Shown: positions 1-12,845, counted from the first letter of the stretch. The stretch: DNA of 64,000 nt from Acanthaster planci (GCF_001949145.1 NW_019091355.1:347434-411433); one strand, 5' to 3'. Made by a program: numbers and translations. Notes: generated by a model from the sequence alone, not told the origin.

Positions 1-3000
1 ATTTTAAAAGTATTTGACTGTCGTTTATGCAGCCGTAGACCTTGCTTATCACATTTTCACGTCACAGCCTGTTTTCTACTGATCTGTTTATCTCGGTATC
101 CCGTAATAATTATTCCATAATTGGTGACAAACCATAAGATTCCAAAGGGCATAAGTTTGCACAAATAGACTTGTTCCCAGTTCGGACAAAGAACTTATCA
201 CTCCATAGTGTTTGTCAAGTGATGGCGCCCTTGCTTTCGGCTTCGTGCGATTTCTCTTCCAATCCATCCTGTTGTAATCGCCCAATCTGCACTCCCAGTA
301 ATGCTAAAGTGTCAGTATTAAACCTTTTTGGTAGATTGACCTTCCCGTATATTTCTGGCAGTTGTCCACACCCCGAGGCCAGCATGAAGAAAACTAACAT
401 AAGGCCTTGCCAAAATTCATGGATGCGCCTGGAAACGACATGGTGGATTACAGTCATCACATGTAAATAAAATCTTCCAATCTTCAACTTTGAAAAGTTA
501 CAAAAACAACCTAAACATTAATTTGGCACCAAAAATAACAATTTTTGATAATGATTTTGAGGGAAAATAAATGTTACCCATGGGTTGCGTTTTATAGGTA
601 TAAAAACTCTCAAAGTCTTTGTTCGATTGGGCTTGCTTTTTAGAACGTATACGCAAAAAGTAACTTTTCTCACTGCGAGACCACAAACAAAAGATTGGTC
701 AATCCAGTAGAAGGAAAATCATACAGTATGCAATATTTTGGCTGGAAAACCAATTTTACTTTTAAATACGTAGCATATTCATTTGTCTTAAATACGGAAT
801 CCACTTTTTCAACTTCTATAAAATCTTGGCTCTTCTTAATAACTGTATACTCCAAACTCTGGTACCGTAGCTGGTAACAAGTTCTTGCCCGTGTTTTTTT
901 CAATGTCCCTAGATTTCATAGTCTCACCTACTTTATCTCTGCATTATTGTGACCCCGGTTTCGACAAGTAACGATTGTAGTTTCCCTAGCCCCTAGCCTA
1001 TTATTCAAGTTGAACTCTGCTCGTCTACAGGGGATCCATGCCAACGCATCAAGGTATCATTGTTCACATGTTTATTCAGTTAAAAATAAATCAAATCAAA
1101 GATCAAGGTAAAAATGATACCACAAAGAGGGTAACTTGATAGACACTTTGTCACCTACTACCCTACTGACGCAAAAGGCAGTTTTGTCAGGAGTCAAAGT
1201 TCGTAACTTGAGTTGCACATTGCATAACTGTTGAAAGACGTCAGTAGTGTCTAAAATGAAATATTAATTTACAATCAACATTTTAAAAATATAAAACTAT
1301 ATCGAGGAGTTTTGCAAGAACGGTACATAACGATTTTGCTGTGAACCACGCATCAAAATTATTAGACCCTAAGACGATAATCAGGCTGGTGCACTTTATC
1401 AAAGTTTTGTGGATGTACAGGATTGCAAACTTCTATAATTACGTATGTATTGGTTTAAGAATACATTTTACATCCAAATAGATAATTGCAATGCCACCCA
1501 CTTATGATAATGCACTATGACAATAGCTAGGGGTCAAAAGGCAAAATTTATCCTCATATCTAAGGGGAGAGACTTCACTGTTTTCAAAGAATACAGCAGT
1601 TGGACAGAGGTCTCCAGTTCCTTGCACAGTAGTCAAAAACTGCTTTGTCTAACTGCTCCCTGGCGTCTGCAGCATAAAGAAGTAAACACATGCCATTCTT
1701 ACACTGTTTCTTGTATGCATGTACTTGAGCAATCGTGCTTTCTGATGATATTAGACAGACGGTTCGGAGCCACACTGCCCACCAGCAGCAACGTCAACAA
1801 ATTGCCCAGTGATCGCTGTGATACTATATGTACCAAGTTTAACTCTTAATCCGGTTCATAAGTGTGACGTCACTTCAGTTCAAACCATGCCCACTACACA
1901 GTTACATGGACCATAGAACCGAAAGTTAAAGTGCAACTTCAGTGTTCATCCAATGGGAAGTTGCTATTAGTGGCGCGTCCGCATGTATGACAAAGTCACG
2001 AACCAGATCGAGTTACATCATGCAAAAATTAAGCACTTTGGACCAGATGCGATACAATGTGATCACCCTACACGATTAATAATGTGGGGGTGATCAAATT
2101 TCTCGTATAAAACATATGAACTTGCCTTGTTTGGTCCCAAAGGTCGTGGTCAACTTTGTAAACATGAAAATTTAAAGATGCGATCCACGATGGAGTCATT
2201 ATCTGGATATTATAGAAACTTTGAAAACAACCCCCAAAAGCAAACCACCCAATAACATTCGGTGACAATCTTCCCACCCGCTTAGCACCAGCGTGTACAT
2301 GCTACTTGACGGAACCCCCCCCCCGCCACTTGAGCCAGTCTTGGACCCACTCTGTCCCTCCTCATCACAGAAGAATTTAAACTAAAGCTGTGGAACTAGT
2401 ACCCTTATTTTGCTTTCAAAACAATTTTATGCGCTCATTTGCTTGACATGGTTAGCCAACACTGATAACAAAATTCAATGAAAATCTGGCGAGCACTGCC
2501 ACATTACATAAAACCTGATAATTTTAATCCACCTGTGAGGTTGACATGATACTGATCTTGCTTACACTGAACATCATATTCATTACGTTTTTACCATTTA
2601 AGCTGGAGGCTTTAAATTTTAATGAAAGAGGCAAAAATTAATTAATGTAACAAATATATAAATATATATAGGATCAGTACTGTTCAGAGGGTAAAATGTT
2701 CACTTTATATAAACGTACTGTACTATAAAACAAAACTAAAATATGTTCAAAATAAAATCAGTGGATATTGGCAATTTGAAACATCAGGCATTAGATTCAA
2801 AGATTTTGTCAACTATGATTCAATCGTAGCGGGACTAAGTAACATGGTGTTGCAATGTCAATTTAGTTGATTGCCATAGTTTCTGTTTTTCGCAACGGCC
2901 ATGTCAACAAATTCATCTAAGTTAACTGAGTGTTACATCAACATAGGTTCGATTTTAATGGGGGTTCTAATATGGGGTAAATGAAAATGTGCCTTTCCTT

Positions 3001-4210
3001 ATGTACGTTTTCAGGTGCGTTGCGTACACGATGCGTTTATTTTCCACAGACACAAAAATCGTCTGGTGTGCGTTGCGTTCGGCTGCCAAAATTGCCCCGG
3101 GAGCAATTTTGACAGATCCACAACGCTTGGCGTAAGTGCTGACGTGCATATGAAAAGGCACCTTAATTAAGGATAATGTTTTGACACACAACACAGAAAA
3201 AGGAAACCTTGTACTGCTAACTCAACAGTTTGTGACAAAGAGCCCAGTGTCTGAATGAAACAAATCTATGTTTGAGGACCACAGACCATTAACAATCAAA
3301 ATTTGTTGAATTTTCACTGGAGCAAAATATTACTGGGAAAACCTCCAGAAAATCAAATCACTTTACACACGCAAATGCCAGCTCTTTGCAAAGATTAAAA
3401 AAGAACTTAGCACATTTAGCTTGTCACAAAGTGACCACAAAAATAACCTAATGCGACAGAATGCCAGGAACAACCATACTGTACAAAAATAAATCTAAAG
3501 TTTCAAATTTATATGACCTATTCAAGCAAAAATGAATCTTCACATGGTCAAACAGACTTAATAATTTTGTTCTGTCCACAATTACAAAACCAAGAATTCA
3601 CATCAGACTCATTTTATAGGATACAGTCACATATAAGCACTTGCAGTGAATTTAGGCAAGTTTATCACTCTGTTAATAATTTATGAATATTCTATGTATT
3701 CTTAACTGGCATTATAAATGATCATGACTATAGCTCAGCATCAACAATGGTGGCAATATGCTGTAAGGTACTGTCAATCATATCAATTATTGAAATTCAA
3801 TATAAATCTGTATCAACAGCTGATCATTTTGTTAATCGATATGAATAATCAAATCAACAATTACTTAAAAATCATGTTTTGCTGATGATACAGTTTTTAT
3901 AGGTATTTTATTCACTTACAAAAAAAAATTATATCATTTATTACCATTATCATAAATAAGTTTATAAGAACTACAACATCTAAAGATAAATGTTCTGAAA
4001 TCTTGATAACTGAGAACTACATGTGCTTGGGAACTATTTCGACATGAAGGGATTATGGTACTTGGTACATAATACTGCCTTCATTTTACACAGATCCAAA
4101 TTACATTGACCAGTTTATTCAAATCTAAGCATGGATAGTTTTATGACAGACTTGAACATGGTCTTATTGAAAAGAAAATTGAAGCAGAAGAGTTCAATTG
4201 ATTTCATCCT
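1..4210. other. Gene-poor left flank
   Basis: I recognise no gene here. The stretch is AT-rich, with a C run near 2319 and several short open frames in both strands that lack splice context or codon bias. The one frame worth a look is on the minus strand at 215-400. It has a real ATG and begins with a hydrophobic stretch followed by a Lys-Arg pair; it is described under findings. The rest looks like ordinary intergenic or intronic DNA. A gene with exons outside the window cannot be excluded. Confidence 0.5.
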
Positions 4211-5328
4211 TCACTTTTCATGAAGTGGTTGGAGCTGAAGTAGTGTGAGGAAATGGCAAAGTTCTACAGCAGCCGTTTTTTCCTTGGGCTGGTTTTCCAG
4301 TATTAAACTTATTGCATTGTCATGTGTACCAGGCTGAAGTTCTAGCTGGTAAAATAAAGAGATTTGTCTTTAACAAATAAATTATTCAGGGGAGATACAT
4401 TTATCATTAAATAATGTTCAAACTTACAAATATGAATAGTTTTGAGCTGCATATCTGAAACAAATTTATACCCTGAAGTGAGAAAATTGGTCATTTGCTG
4501 TCTTGCAATACTTACCATTCTATTTCAAATATGTACAAAGTCTTACAATATAACATTCTGTGGCTGAAAACGTAACAAGTTTAACTAGGATTCATTCAAT
4601 TTTATTTGATCTAATTTTTGTGACTCATTTGAAAAAACTTCAACATGGACGGTATCATCAACAGCACAGAAATCATTCTCAGCACAATCCAGCTTCAACT
4701 GTCGTTCCTCTATAAAGTGCATTTGAAAAAACTTCAACATGGACAGTGTCATCAGCCGCACAGAAATTGTTCTAAACGAAATCTATTTTCAACTGTCACT
4801 CATCTGTAAAATGCAATTTTCTATCAATCACCTTATCTGTAATATTTCTATCCACCATGAGCACTTTTAAAGATTTGAAAAAGTTTCTTTCAAAGAAGCA
4901 GGTTTAACCTTTTAAGTCTAAAGTTTCGGCTAAAAGGTTCAGAAGTAAGGTACAGAAAAGTTAGAACATGCATTTGACTATTTTAGTACGAGAAGTGCAA
5001 AAACAAACTACAGAATACATGTACTATGAAGCAAAAGTGCACATTCTTCATTGAACTGTGCAAAACAATTCCATCTTTTTTTTCCAATTGTAAGTAGATA
5101 CTTGTTTCCTTTCGATACGGCAATTTGAACAGGCTCTGTAATAATAGAATTTTCACCCAAATGTTCCAATAATTCTTGCAAATGTACTTTTAGTGTCAAC
5201 TGCATTTAAATTTTACAGTAAAGTTGTTACAGACGTTAAACCAAACAGTTCCATAAAATGCTGCTCAGAAAAGTCTGATAGTGTCATCTTATCCATTTTG
5301 AACAGCCTATTGAACAATAAGCCAACTG
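4211..5328 (-). pseudogene. Unrecognised coding remnant or unresolved small gene
   Basis: Several minus-strand segments read like protein but do not join into one gene. The 3'-most, 4211-4345, follows a clean acceptor (tttattttaccag) and encodes 44 residues ending QLQPLHEK and a stop. Segment 4585-4719 encodes 44 residues including CAENDFCAVDDTVHVEVFSN. Its upstream 94-bp duplicate carries in-frame TGA and TAG. ORF 5008-5205 has an ATG and includes LLEHLGENSIITEPVQIAVS. Segment 5213-5328 includes MDKMTLSDFSEQHFMELFGL. Good GTAAGT donors lie at 4422-4427 and 4510-4515, but the phases do not connect to the neighbouring segments. I infer a decayed gene, possibly with one surviving terminal exon. 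The KTAA...FLTLL pattern in the last exon faintly recalls the C-terminal winged helix of kleisins (RAD21/REC8), too weakly to name it. Confidence 0.35.
4626..4813. repeat. 94-bp tandem duplication
   Basis: Two adjacent diverged copies, 4626-4719 and 4720-4813, share the start catttgaaaaaacttcaaca and continue with clear similarity. On the minus strand the 4626-4719 copy is open through its whole length, while the 4720-4813 copy has two stop codons. This indicates duplication inside a coding segment followed by decay of one copy. Confidence 0.75.
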
Positions 5329-5727
5329 GTGACAAGAATTACAAAGACAACTGTTTTCACTATCTCTACAGATTCATCTACTCTTCCAAGCTTAGTTTAC
5401 AACTGGGAACTACATTATGCACTCTTCTTTTAACAATCTACTTCGAGGGCATGCCATTGAAATACTGAAACTAAAACAACATTCTATTTATCAGTCAATA
5501 CTTTTAAGTCTTTGATGTGTTCTTTCACATTTACTGTTTCATTACTTTTACATGTAACATTTGTTTTTGGATGTTATTTTTTCAGTGTTGGTACGTAATT
5601 ACACACTAAGTAAAACTCAACATGCAAGAATCATATTACTATATCAATGTTAGTGTGGCTGATGGAATGTGCAGAAAGTCAAAACATAAAAATAACAGCC
5701 ACTGATGTAATTCTTTGCCAAACCCAT

Positions 5728-6672
5728 CTAATTGATTTTCTTTTCGGATTTTGTATTGTCGTTGGAGTCTTGCAAGATGTTTTGTGCTTGCGATTTTTCT
5801 GCCAAAGCTCGTTGTTTCCTCTTGCTTGTGACATAAGTCTCAATGAAGAAATGCACAAACAGTACAAAGTAACTTAGGTACATCAAAAAGGATGCTCGTA
5901 GATTGGCGTCAGTTGTAGCACAGAATCCCCCATTGCTCCGGATGGAGTAGGCATAGCCATTGACGAAGCAGCCCACAAACATCTGCGCTATCTGCAGGGA
6001 TGTGATCACGATATTGACCCAAGTTGGAATGTTGACCCATTTAGAAGCCTTGAGGGCATAGTAGGTATACATCAGGGAATGCACAGTGAAGTTCATCAGG
6101 ACAAAGTAGCGAGATGGGGCCACCAGTTGTGGATAGGTATACCAGGAGTAGATGAGAACGGTGATATGGTGATACCAGTGAAGGAAGATTAACTTCTGCT
6201 TCCTCAGGACAATGAAGACGGTGTCACCCAACTCCGGAAGCTTACTCAGAACAAACAGCCACGACCAGAAGCCTACCACGCCCTTGTAGAGGGTAGGGTC
6301 ACACACTGAAGCTTTCCAACCATAAGCCCTGATGAAATCTATGGTGTAGACCCATACACGAATGGCGCCTATCCAGCTAAACACTGCTAAGGAGAAGGAC
6401 CATATTACCAGGCTTAAGCGGAGATCGAACCGAGGTCTATTCTCCATGTAAATCCTCCCAAAGTAGATGAGAACTGCATACAGGGCGCTGTACACAATCG
6501 ACTTGGTCCAATTGTTCTGGAACCACATCAGCGAGGCGTCAACTTCTTGCATATCGAATTTCTCGAACTTGAACGAGTGCTTCGGGTCCCAGACGGACCT
6601 GTTTGAGCTGGCCAACACCTCATAATTGTCAAAGGGGAAATTATCGGTGTACTCGAGAGCACTGTGAGCCAT
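5728..6672 (-). CDS. elovl6: ELOVL6-like very-long-chain fatty acid elongase
   Basis: This encodes a 314-residue membrane 3-ketoacyl-CoA synthase that performs the condensing step of fatty-acid elongation in the ER. Members of the ELOVL3/6 branch elongate saturated and monounsaturated C12-C16 acyl-CoAs. Visible motifs are KLPELGDT near residues 144-151, the catalytic histidine box HWYHH at 165-169, the following ITVLIYSWYTY typical of ELOVL6, and several hydrophobic segments. The tail ends SEKKIN, a KKxx ER-retrieval signal. Vertebrate ELOVL6 is about 265 residues; the extra length is a hydrophilic N-terminus of about 40 residues and a longer tail. The ATG at 6672 is chosen because the upstream frame holds only a GTG and then an in-frame TAG. 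The coding sequence has no intron, unlike vertebrate ELOVL6. It lies head-to-head with TXNDC15. Confidence 0.93.
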   Translation of the reverse strand: MAHSALEYTDNFPFDNYEVLASSNRSVWDPKHSFKFEKFDMQEVDASLMWFQNNWTKSIVYSALYAVLIYFGRIYMENRPRFDLRLSLVIWSFSLAVFSWIGAIRVWVYTIDFIRAYGWKASVCDPTLYKGVVGFWSWLFVLSKLPELGDTVFIVLRKQKLIFLHWYHHITVLIYSWYTYPQLVAPSRYFVLMNFTVHSLMYTYYALKASKWVNIPTWVNIVITSLQIAQMFVGCFVNGYAYSIRSNGGFCATTDANLRASFLMYLSYFVLFVHFFIETYVTSKRKQRALAEKSQAQNILQDSNDNTKSEKKIN

Positions 6673-7566
6673 TTCTAAATTCAATTCAAAATTTACTTCT
6701 GTAGACTTCACAAAATTCTCACTGTTCTACGTACCGTTCGTTGCATGCATTCGCTGCGAACAAAAATAGAAGATGTTCCCATGCTCAGAGCTGACGGCTA
6801 CTTGTATAAAGCAGGCTAAGTGCTACAGGTCTGCGGTGCAAATGCATTTCTTTTATTTTATTTCAATTCATCACAATGCACAATCTCCAGTGACAGCAAG
6901 AGGACCCTTGTTCAGTGAATCATGCCGAATATGCCTGATCAAAATTTTAAGGACATGTGCGTGTCATCACGCGGTGACCTCTATTAGCATATTACTGTTT
7001 ATCAGTTGGCTGTTATAGTCATCAGTGCTACTCCCTCACTTAGTGCGACTCCTACGATATTTTGAAAGAAGAATTTCCCCGTGCTAAGCTTATAAGATGC
7101 CCGAGATGCGAATAAACTAAAGGTAACGTGTATTTGTTTGGTATTGTACATTTGAATTTTGATACCAAGTCAGTGTTGGATTTTTTGTTTTTTATCGGAT
7201 GGAGTGGGTTGAATTGCTATGATAACGCGAGTACTTAGCATTTCGCAGACTGATTGGCTGGCTGTAAATCAGGTGGTTTAGCGTGATGTAGTTGATGGGC
7301 GGATATTTTTCCTCAAGCCAAACTTTCCCTGTCGTGAAGTCGTTTGATTGTCAGTGATTCGCATGATAGCATGAGAGATTTAGTGGCAAGGGTTTGACGA
7401 TAAGTGTAGTCATCAACTGAAATACGACCCTATAATATTCAAGTAAACCTGAAAGACTTGAATATTTTGCCCATTTTTGGCCGACATTGCAAAGTTTACT
7501 GACCTTTGTACGACTGCAAGGTCATGTCATATGTCAAAGTGTGTCATGCGCAAACAAGAAAACAAG
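6673..7566. promoter_or_regulatory. Shared upstream region of ELOVL6 and TXNDC15
   Basis: About 0.9 kb separates the two divergent start codons, so both promoters and 5' UTRs must lie here unless noncoding first exons sit elsewhere. The TXNDC15 start codon lies in CAAGATGGCGATC, which matches the core AAnATGGC of the YY1 site that often overlaps metazoan start codons. I saw no convincing TATA box. The bidirectional role is inferred from geometry only. Confidence 0.4.
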
Positions 7567-10500
7567 ATGGCGATCCCCTTGACGAAGTCGCGCCGCTGTA
7601 TGCATTTCTCAGTTGTCTTTCTGGTAAAACTATCAATGTTTACCTATTTAATCCTTGGTAAGTGAGAAGTGCATAATGAAATTGGGATTTTTGATTGGAT
7701 TAAGTGGAGTAGCTCTGCTTCTTTTAAGTGCTTTCATTTTGGCCTTGCCATTTCAAGTTTCCGGACAAAGTCAACTCAAATCACAATGTGTTGTCAAAGA
7801 ACGACACGAAACAAGATGTGCACAGTTAACGCATTAGAGTAGACATGGCAGACCAGCATCTTGGTTATTGCAGAAAATGTGCATTAAAATCATGCCAACT
7901 TACATGACTGAAGTAATTGTTTACCTAGCCCCACTTGTGTGGCACGGACTCTCGCTACCGCTCCATCCTTAGCCACACATCCGTATACGCAATTTGCGTG
8001 TTGGTGTTGTGAAAAAGTTCGGCGCACCCTTTTATAATCATAGGTGTAACTTTTTTTTGCACACAGAGATGATCCATAGCCTCTTGGCTTTCTTAGCGCC
8101 ATTTATTGAATGATTTCACTCACGTTGTTAAGGTATTTTAAAGTCTTTTTGCTTTCACCCATTCAATCTCACGGGCCCTCTCTCACAGTCGTCATCTTTG
8201 AAATAAGGTCATTGAACATTACGTCACTTGACCCCTCATCATTTCGACGGCAGTTTCATGTCAAGACATATCTAATACATGGACTGAGCGATAAGATACT
8301 GCATGTACCAATGGGCTCTTCCAAAACTTGGGCAGCAGTTTAGATATGTCTTGACACGGAACATAAGTGAAGAAAAGATAAGATAGGCCTAACGCCTAAT
8401 TCAACAGCAATTCTCACGGTCCGAGGTTGTTCCATTTATTGCGCTCACATCTGGGCAAGGGGGCAACCCTCCCTTCACATTATACAGGGATTTGTATGTT
8501 TTCCTTATTTTTTTGCTGCAACAAGATAAAAATAACTGAAACCTTTTTACAACAGTCGATTTCATTTTTTGAAAGGTATTTTGAAATGTGTAAGATATTT
8601 GACTGTTAACTTGTACCCATTTGCTTTTCCTTTTTCTTTTTTTACACAAATAGGCCTAATGTTGTGTGATTATGTTTAAATTTTATCGGATTTTTTTGTC
8701 TTCAACATACATGTACATTTTACACAGGAGACTGAGAATGATATCAAATGATTTCAATTTAAAGCAAAAGTAAAATTCCCAAATGTCAGAAACGATTGAC
8801 CATTCTGTAGTTGGGTAGTATGACTACCTGTATACAGACTGTGTGTCAACTAGTCACTAGACAGTTCTTTTAAAGTACATCGTATTTTCTCTTGATCCAT
8901 GATTATGGTGTGGTTTATTTGTTATTTTCTGCCAGTATTTCTGATGCTTGTATTTGAATTTATCAACACAGATATTGTGCATTCTGCAGAAGATAAGGAG
9001 ATTTCACAGGAGAAAGGCACAGACTTGTTTACTTCAGAGAATCACATCCAAGGAAGAGGCTCACCTGATAGTGCCTCACCTGACTTGATGACATCAGCCG
9101 AACAGGAAAATGAAGAGATGTTTGAAAATATTTTAGAAAAAACATGGCAACAAATAGGAGATCTTCATGGGGGGATCAGACCTGAAGTAAAAATGGCAAA
9201 AGAAGGGACAGTTGTTACTGGAAAGGAATATAAACGTTCAAGGCCAGACTCTTCTACTCCTATGGATTACATCCAACTCTTGGCGTCCTACATGAGGCCT
9301 GAAGTGTTCCACAAGTTTATTGAAGGTCTGAACAAGACACTGGATGCCCACAAACAGTACTCCCATCCTGAATTCACCTATGTAAATACAACCGAGATAC
9401 ATGCAGATGGATCTCAACAACACAAAGTGAAATATCCTTGCATGCACAGACCTACTGGAAACAGAACGTTGCATGTTAAAATTGTTAACAACACTGAGAT
9501 GATGGAGTTGGTGAGCAGTGTTTACCATCCACCGAGCCAAGACAATTCGTCAAGCGTGCTGGGGGGTTACTGTGCATTCGTGATGTTTTACGCCCCCTGG
9601 TGTAAGTTTTCTGCTAAGGCTGCACCAGCTTTTAATGCCATCGGGAGAGCATTTCCAGATCTCGAGGTGTTAGCGATTGATGCCTTTCAGTATAACAGGT
9701 GATTATTAAAGTCATAAATGCTGTTTTCCTTCCAGGATTCCCAAGACAAAAGGACAAAGATTATTCGCATCACATATCAAAGGTCGTGTTATTTGTGTGT
9801 AAGCAAGTGGTAATTGTTTTGGTTCATCTTATGTAAAATTTCTCATTTACAGACACATTAATCAGAATAGTCATTGAAGCCTAAAATCTTTGTCTCAGAC
9901 TAGCAAGTCACAATTTTCATAATTGATCTCCACATCCCAATCTTCATCTTGGCTTGGTTATTTGTTGGCTTCAAGTCTACATTAATAAGATCTTGGCTTA
10001 GTATTTTTGAAAGTGTAATTTTATCATTGCATCCTTCTCATTCAGTTTGAACACACGGTTTGGAATTGTTGCCGTACCGAATGTCTTACTCTTCCACAAT
10101 AGCAAGCCAGTCATGAGGTTCAACTATTCACAAAGGACATTTGACGTCTTCAGTGGATTCATTAGGAACTTTACAGGTAGGTTGCTAAAGAAATTTGCTG
10201 GTCTCGCACAAAGTACATACATTTCCTAACCAGTGCCTGGGATATTTGACTTAAGAATAGATGAGGTAAAATCCTATGTCCTGATTCTACTATATCCCAA
10301 AACTGGTTACTTTATAAGAGAAACTGTGATGGCGGATTCAGCTGCATTGCGGTTGTTCTCCAATGCATTTTCATGATGAGTTACGATTTCATACAGGAAG
10401 GGCTTCTGTTTTTCACTAACCTGCTAACTTACTGAAATTAGATTTGTCAACCTGTCGCGGACATAACTGGTGCCTGAATGATCCAGTAGTTGTATCCCAG

Positions 10501-12003
10501 GCTTTGTCCCAGAGACTTGTTAAATGCATCAAGAAGGTTGAAGCATTTTATGGGGCTTTTAAGAATGGGGTGTGAAATCTGTGCACATTCTTGGATTTGG
10601 AATGAAGGCATAAGGACTTGAATGTCTTGGAAAATAAGGGAGATTTCTTATTTCAAAAATTCTGAAAGTAGAAATTTGATGTGAAGGCTTTTTCCCCAGC
10701 TGTTTCTGGTTTAGTTTCATGAGAGTTTATCTTTGTACTCCTTTAACTGACATTGTAATCAATGGTGTGATTGAGATCTTCTATTTTGAGGTATTTAATC
10801 TCAATTTATAAACAAGCTTAACATGATAAGAATGGAGGGATTATATTATCAGTCACAGTTTTCAACATCATAGCTCCTTTCTAAAGAGAAACTTGCTGCC
10901 TACATGTTTAGGGGTTCCTGTGTCTAGGAGTTTCTCCTGCATTGATTATTTGAAGCAGTTAAATCAGATAAAAAATACATCCAGACATTTGTCCCACCTC
11001 TAAGCTATTTAAATCTGTCTATACATGTATGTTGCAATGACAAACACTTCACTGCTCTGAAAATATATTTAGACCAGGATTTTGACCCTTTAGTGGTAAA
11101 TCTTATCACCAAATTTATTTTGGAAGTAATCCTTTTATCAGAATGAGGATTACATGCTGACTAAACTCGCTAACCTGACCAGTATTTACTGTTTAATCTG
11201 CTTTAAGTTAGTGAGGCTGACAAAGTAAATTTCATCTTGGAATAAAACCATATCTAAATTTATCACTGTCTCTTTAGTCTGTTTAGAAAGATAAGTAAAA
11301 TGTTTAATGGAAGTGTTTTTCATTGAATATCCTGACAGTTAATCCTCTTAATGTATGTCAAATAAGATTTTTGGAATGGATTTGACATCGGAGGTTATAC
11401 ATGTAGATTATTTATAGATCCTACATGTATCATGGCAAAACCAGACAGCTCAATCAAATTATCACGTTGTCTTTTTTCCTGTGAGATTTCTGCCATAATT
11501 TTTCCCAGAAACCCAAGCCTTGGGGTCATAAGTGGAAATTAAGTATTATTTTCGAGGGACCCATTTCTCACTTTTTATGGGTTTATTAGGAAGCACACCA
11601 TTGAAATAAGGAAAATGAGCAAATTGAGTTTGGTCAGATATGTTAGTGTGTTGTGCAGAGACTCATCGCAGGTACCTATGGCCAGTTTCCACCCAGAAAG
11701 TATTCTTAATTTGTACAATTCTCGTTTTTCATCCAACCAGGTCTGGAACCCAATTCCTCTGTCCAAGTCTCAGAAGAAGACTATCTTGGTCCAGTCCCCA
11801 GTGTAGCAACAGAGGAATCTGACTATGCTCTCTGGCTGTCATGGTTATTCCTCATCACTGTGTTGCTGTGGTTCCTCCAGCAACAAGTGGGTAGTATCAT
11901 CATGGATCGCATCAGGGTATTTGCCATTTATGCCCGCCAGGTTTGGCGAACAGGAGAGCTGTATGATCAGGTTGGGGTCTTGGTCCATGAACACCATGAC
12001 TGA
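7567..12003 (+). CDS. txndc15: Thioredoxin domain-containing protein 15
   Basis: Four coding exons join in phase: 7567-7657, 8972-9698, 10046-10176 and 11741-12003, giving 403 residues (about 360 in human). Exon 1 encodes a signal peptide and ends at a GTAAGT donor. Exon 2 carries an acidic luminal region and the start of the thioredoxin fold. The active-site position reads APWCKFS, so Cys241 is followed by Ser244 and there is no CxxC. Exon 3 completes the fold with LNTRFGIVAVPNVLLF, including the cis-proline. Exon 4 holds a single transmembrane helix near 346-362 and a short tail. In mammals TXNDC15 is an ER/ciliary membrane protein needed for ciliogenesis and Hedgehog signalling and is a Meckel-Gruber disease gene. 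An alternative acceptor at 8936 is also in phase and would lengthen the N-terminus by 12 residues. An upstream in-frame ATG lies at 7531. Confidence 0.92.
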
Positions 12004-12820
12004 GCAGGTATTACCCTAATCAAAGTGGCGAACTAAGCTTGAATCCAGTTCCACCTACATATACTGACTTTGCTTTGTCTATTGACATGTGGAAGTCCAT
12101 TGCAGAAGTCATTAATGGGTGCCTTGCCAAAAGTGATTGATTGATATCTATAGTCATTGCTTCAAAGCTGGAATCATTGCCTATTCACTCAAAGAGGGAA
12201 CAGAAGAGGGCGTATTTCAAATGAAATTGACAGTCCTTTGGTATGAACTCACGGCATATGAGCGCAAGTTTTTGTGCATTTGACATTCTGAGTACATGTA
12301 ACAAATTTTTTCTTGAAACACGTGCAAGAACCCAGTTGGAAAACTTTGTACCAGTCTGCCTTTCTTTTGCCGGTGAGGGTGCACTTCAACTCAGAGTGGA
12401 TTGGGCCTCTTTTCTTACAAACGGAAGAAAGAAGTTTGGGTAGAGTGGAGATTGGTTTCATTGTAGAGAGATAATTGGTTAAAAAATGACAACAGATGAC
12501 ACTGCTGGTTGTCAAACGATTCAAAGTGATCAATTTATTCAAACTGTACTTTGTGTTCTTTAGGACACTCAAAAATATGTGAAAAACTTTTGTCAAAATT
12601 CATAAAATTTTTACTCCGCTCAAAATTTACATATCAAAACATCTCATATTTTTGCAATCATTCACACCAATGAATGTTTTGAAGTCTAAAAATTTAAATC
12701 ATACATCTTGTCAACCTGAACATGTGTGGCAAAGCTGCATGACACTGTTGTTCTAGTATTTAATCTAGAACAGTATCATATTGGAATGCATGGCTACTTG
12801 TGCACTGTGCTTGCTCTTAC

Positions 12821-12845
12821 ATACACACACACACATCCATACACA
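12821..12845. repeat. CA microsatellite
   Basis: A short interrupted run of CA dinucleotides (atacacacacacacacatcc) lies within the putative 3' UTR of TXNDC15. Confidence 0.8.

Noticed and set aside
6673-6711. N-terminal extension of ELOVL6 to 6711
   Set aside because: The codon at 6711 is GTG and an in-frame TAG precedes it. The ATG at 6672 is the first methionine and fits the family.
8899-8971. ATG at 8899 as the TXNDC15 start
   Set aside because: It would give an alternative hydrophobic leader, but exon 7567-7657 has a better start context, a signal peptide and a GTAAGT donor that joins in phase at 8972.
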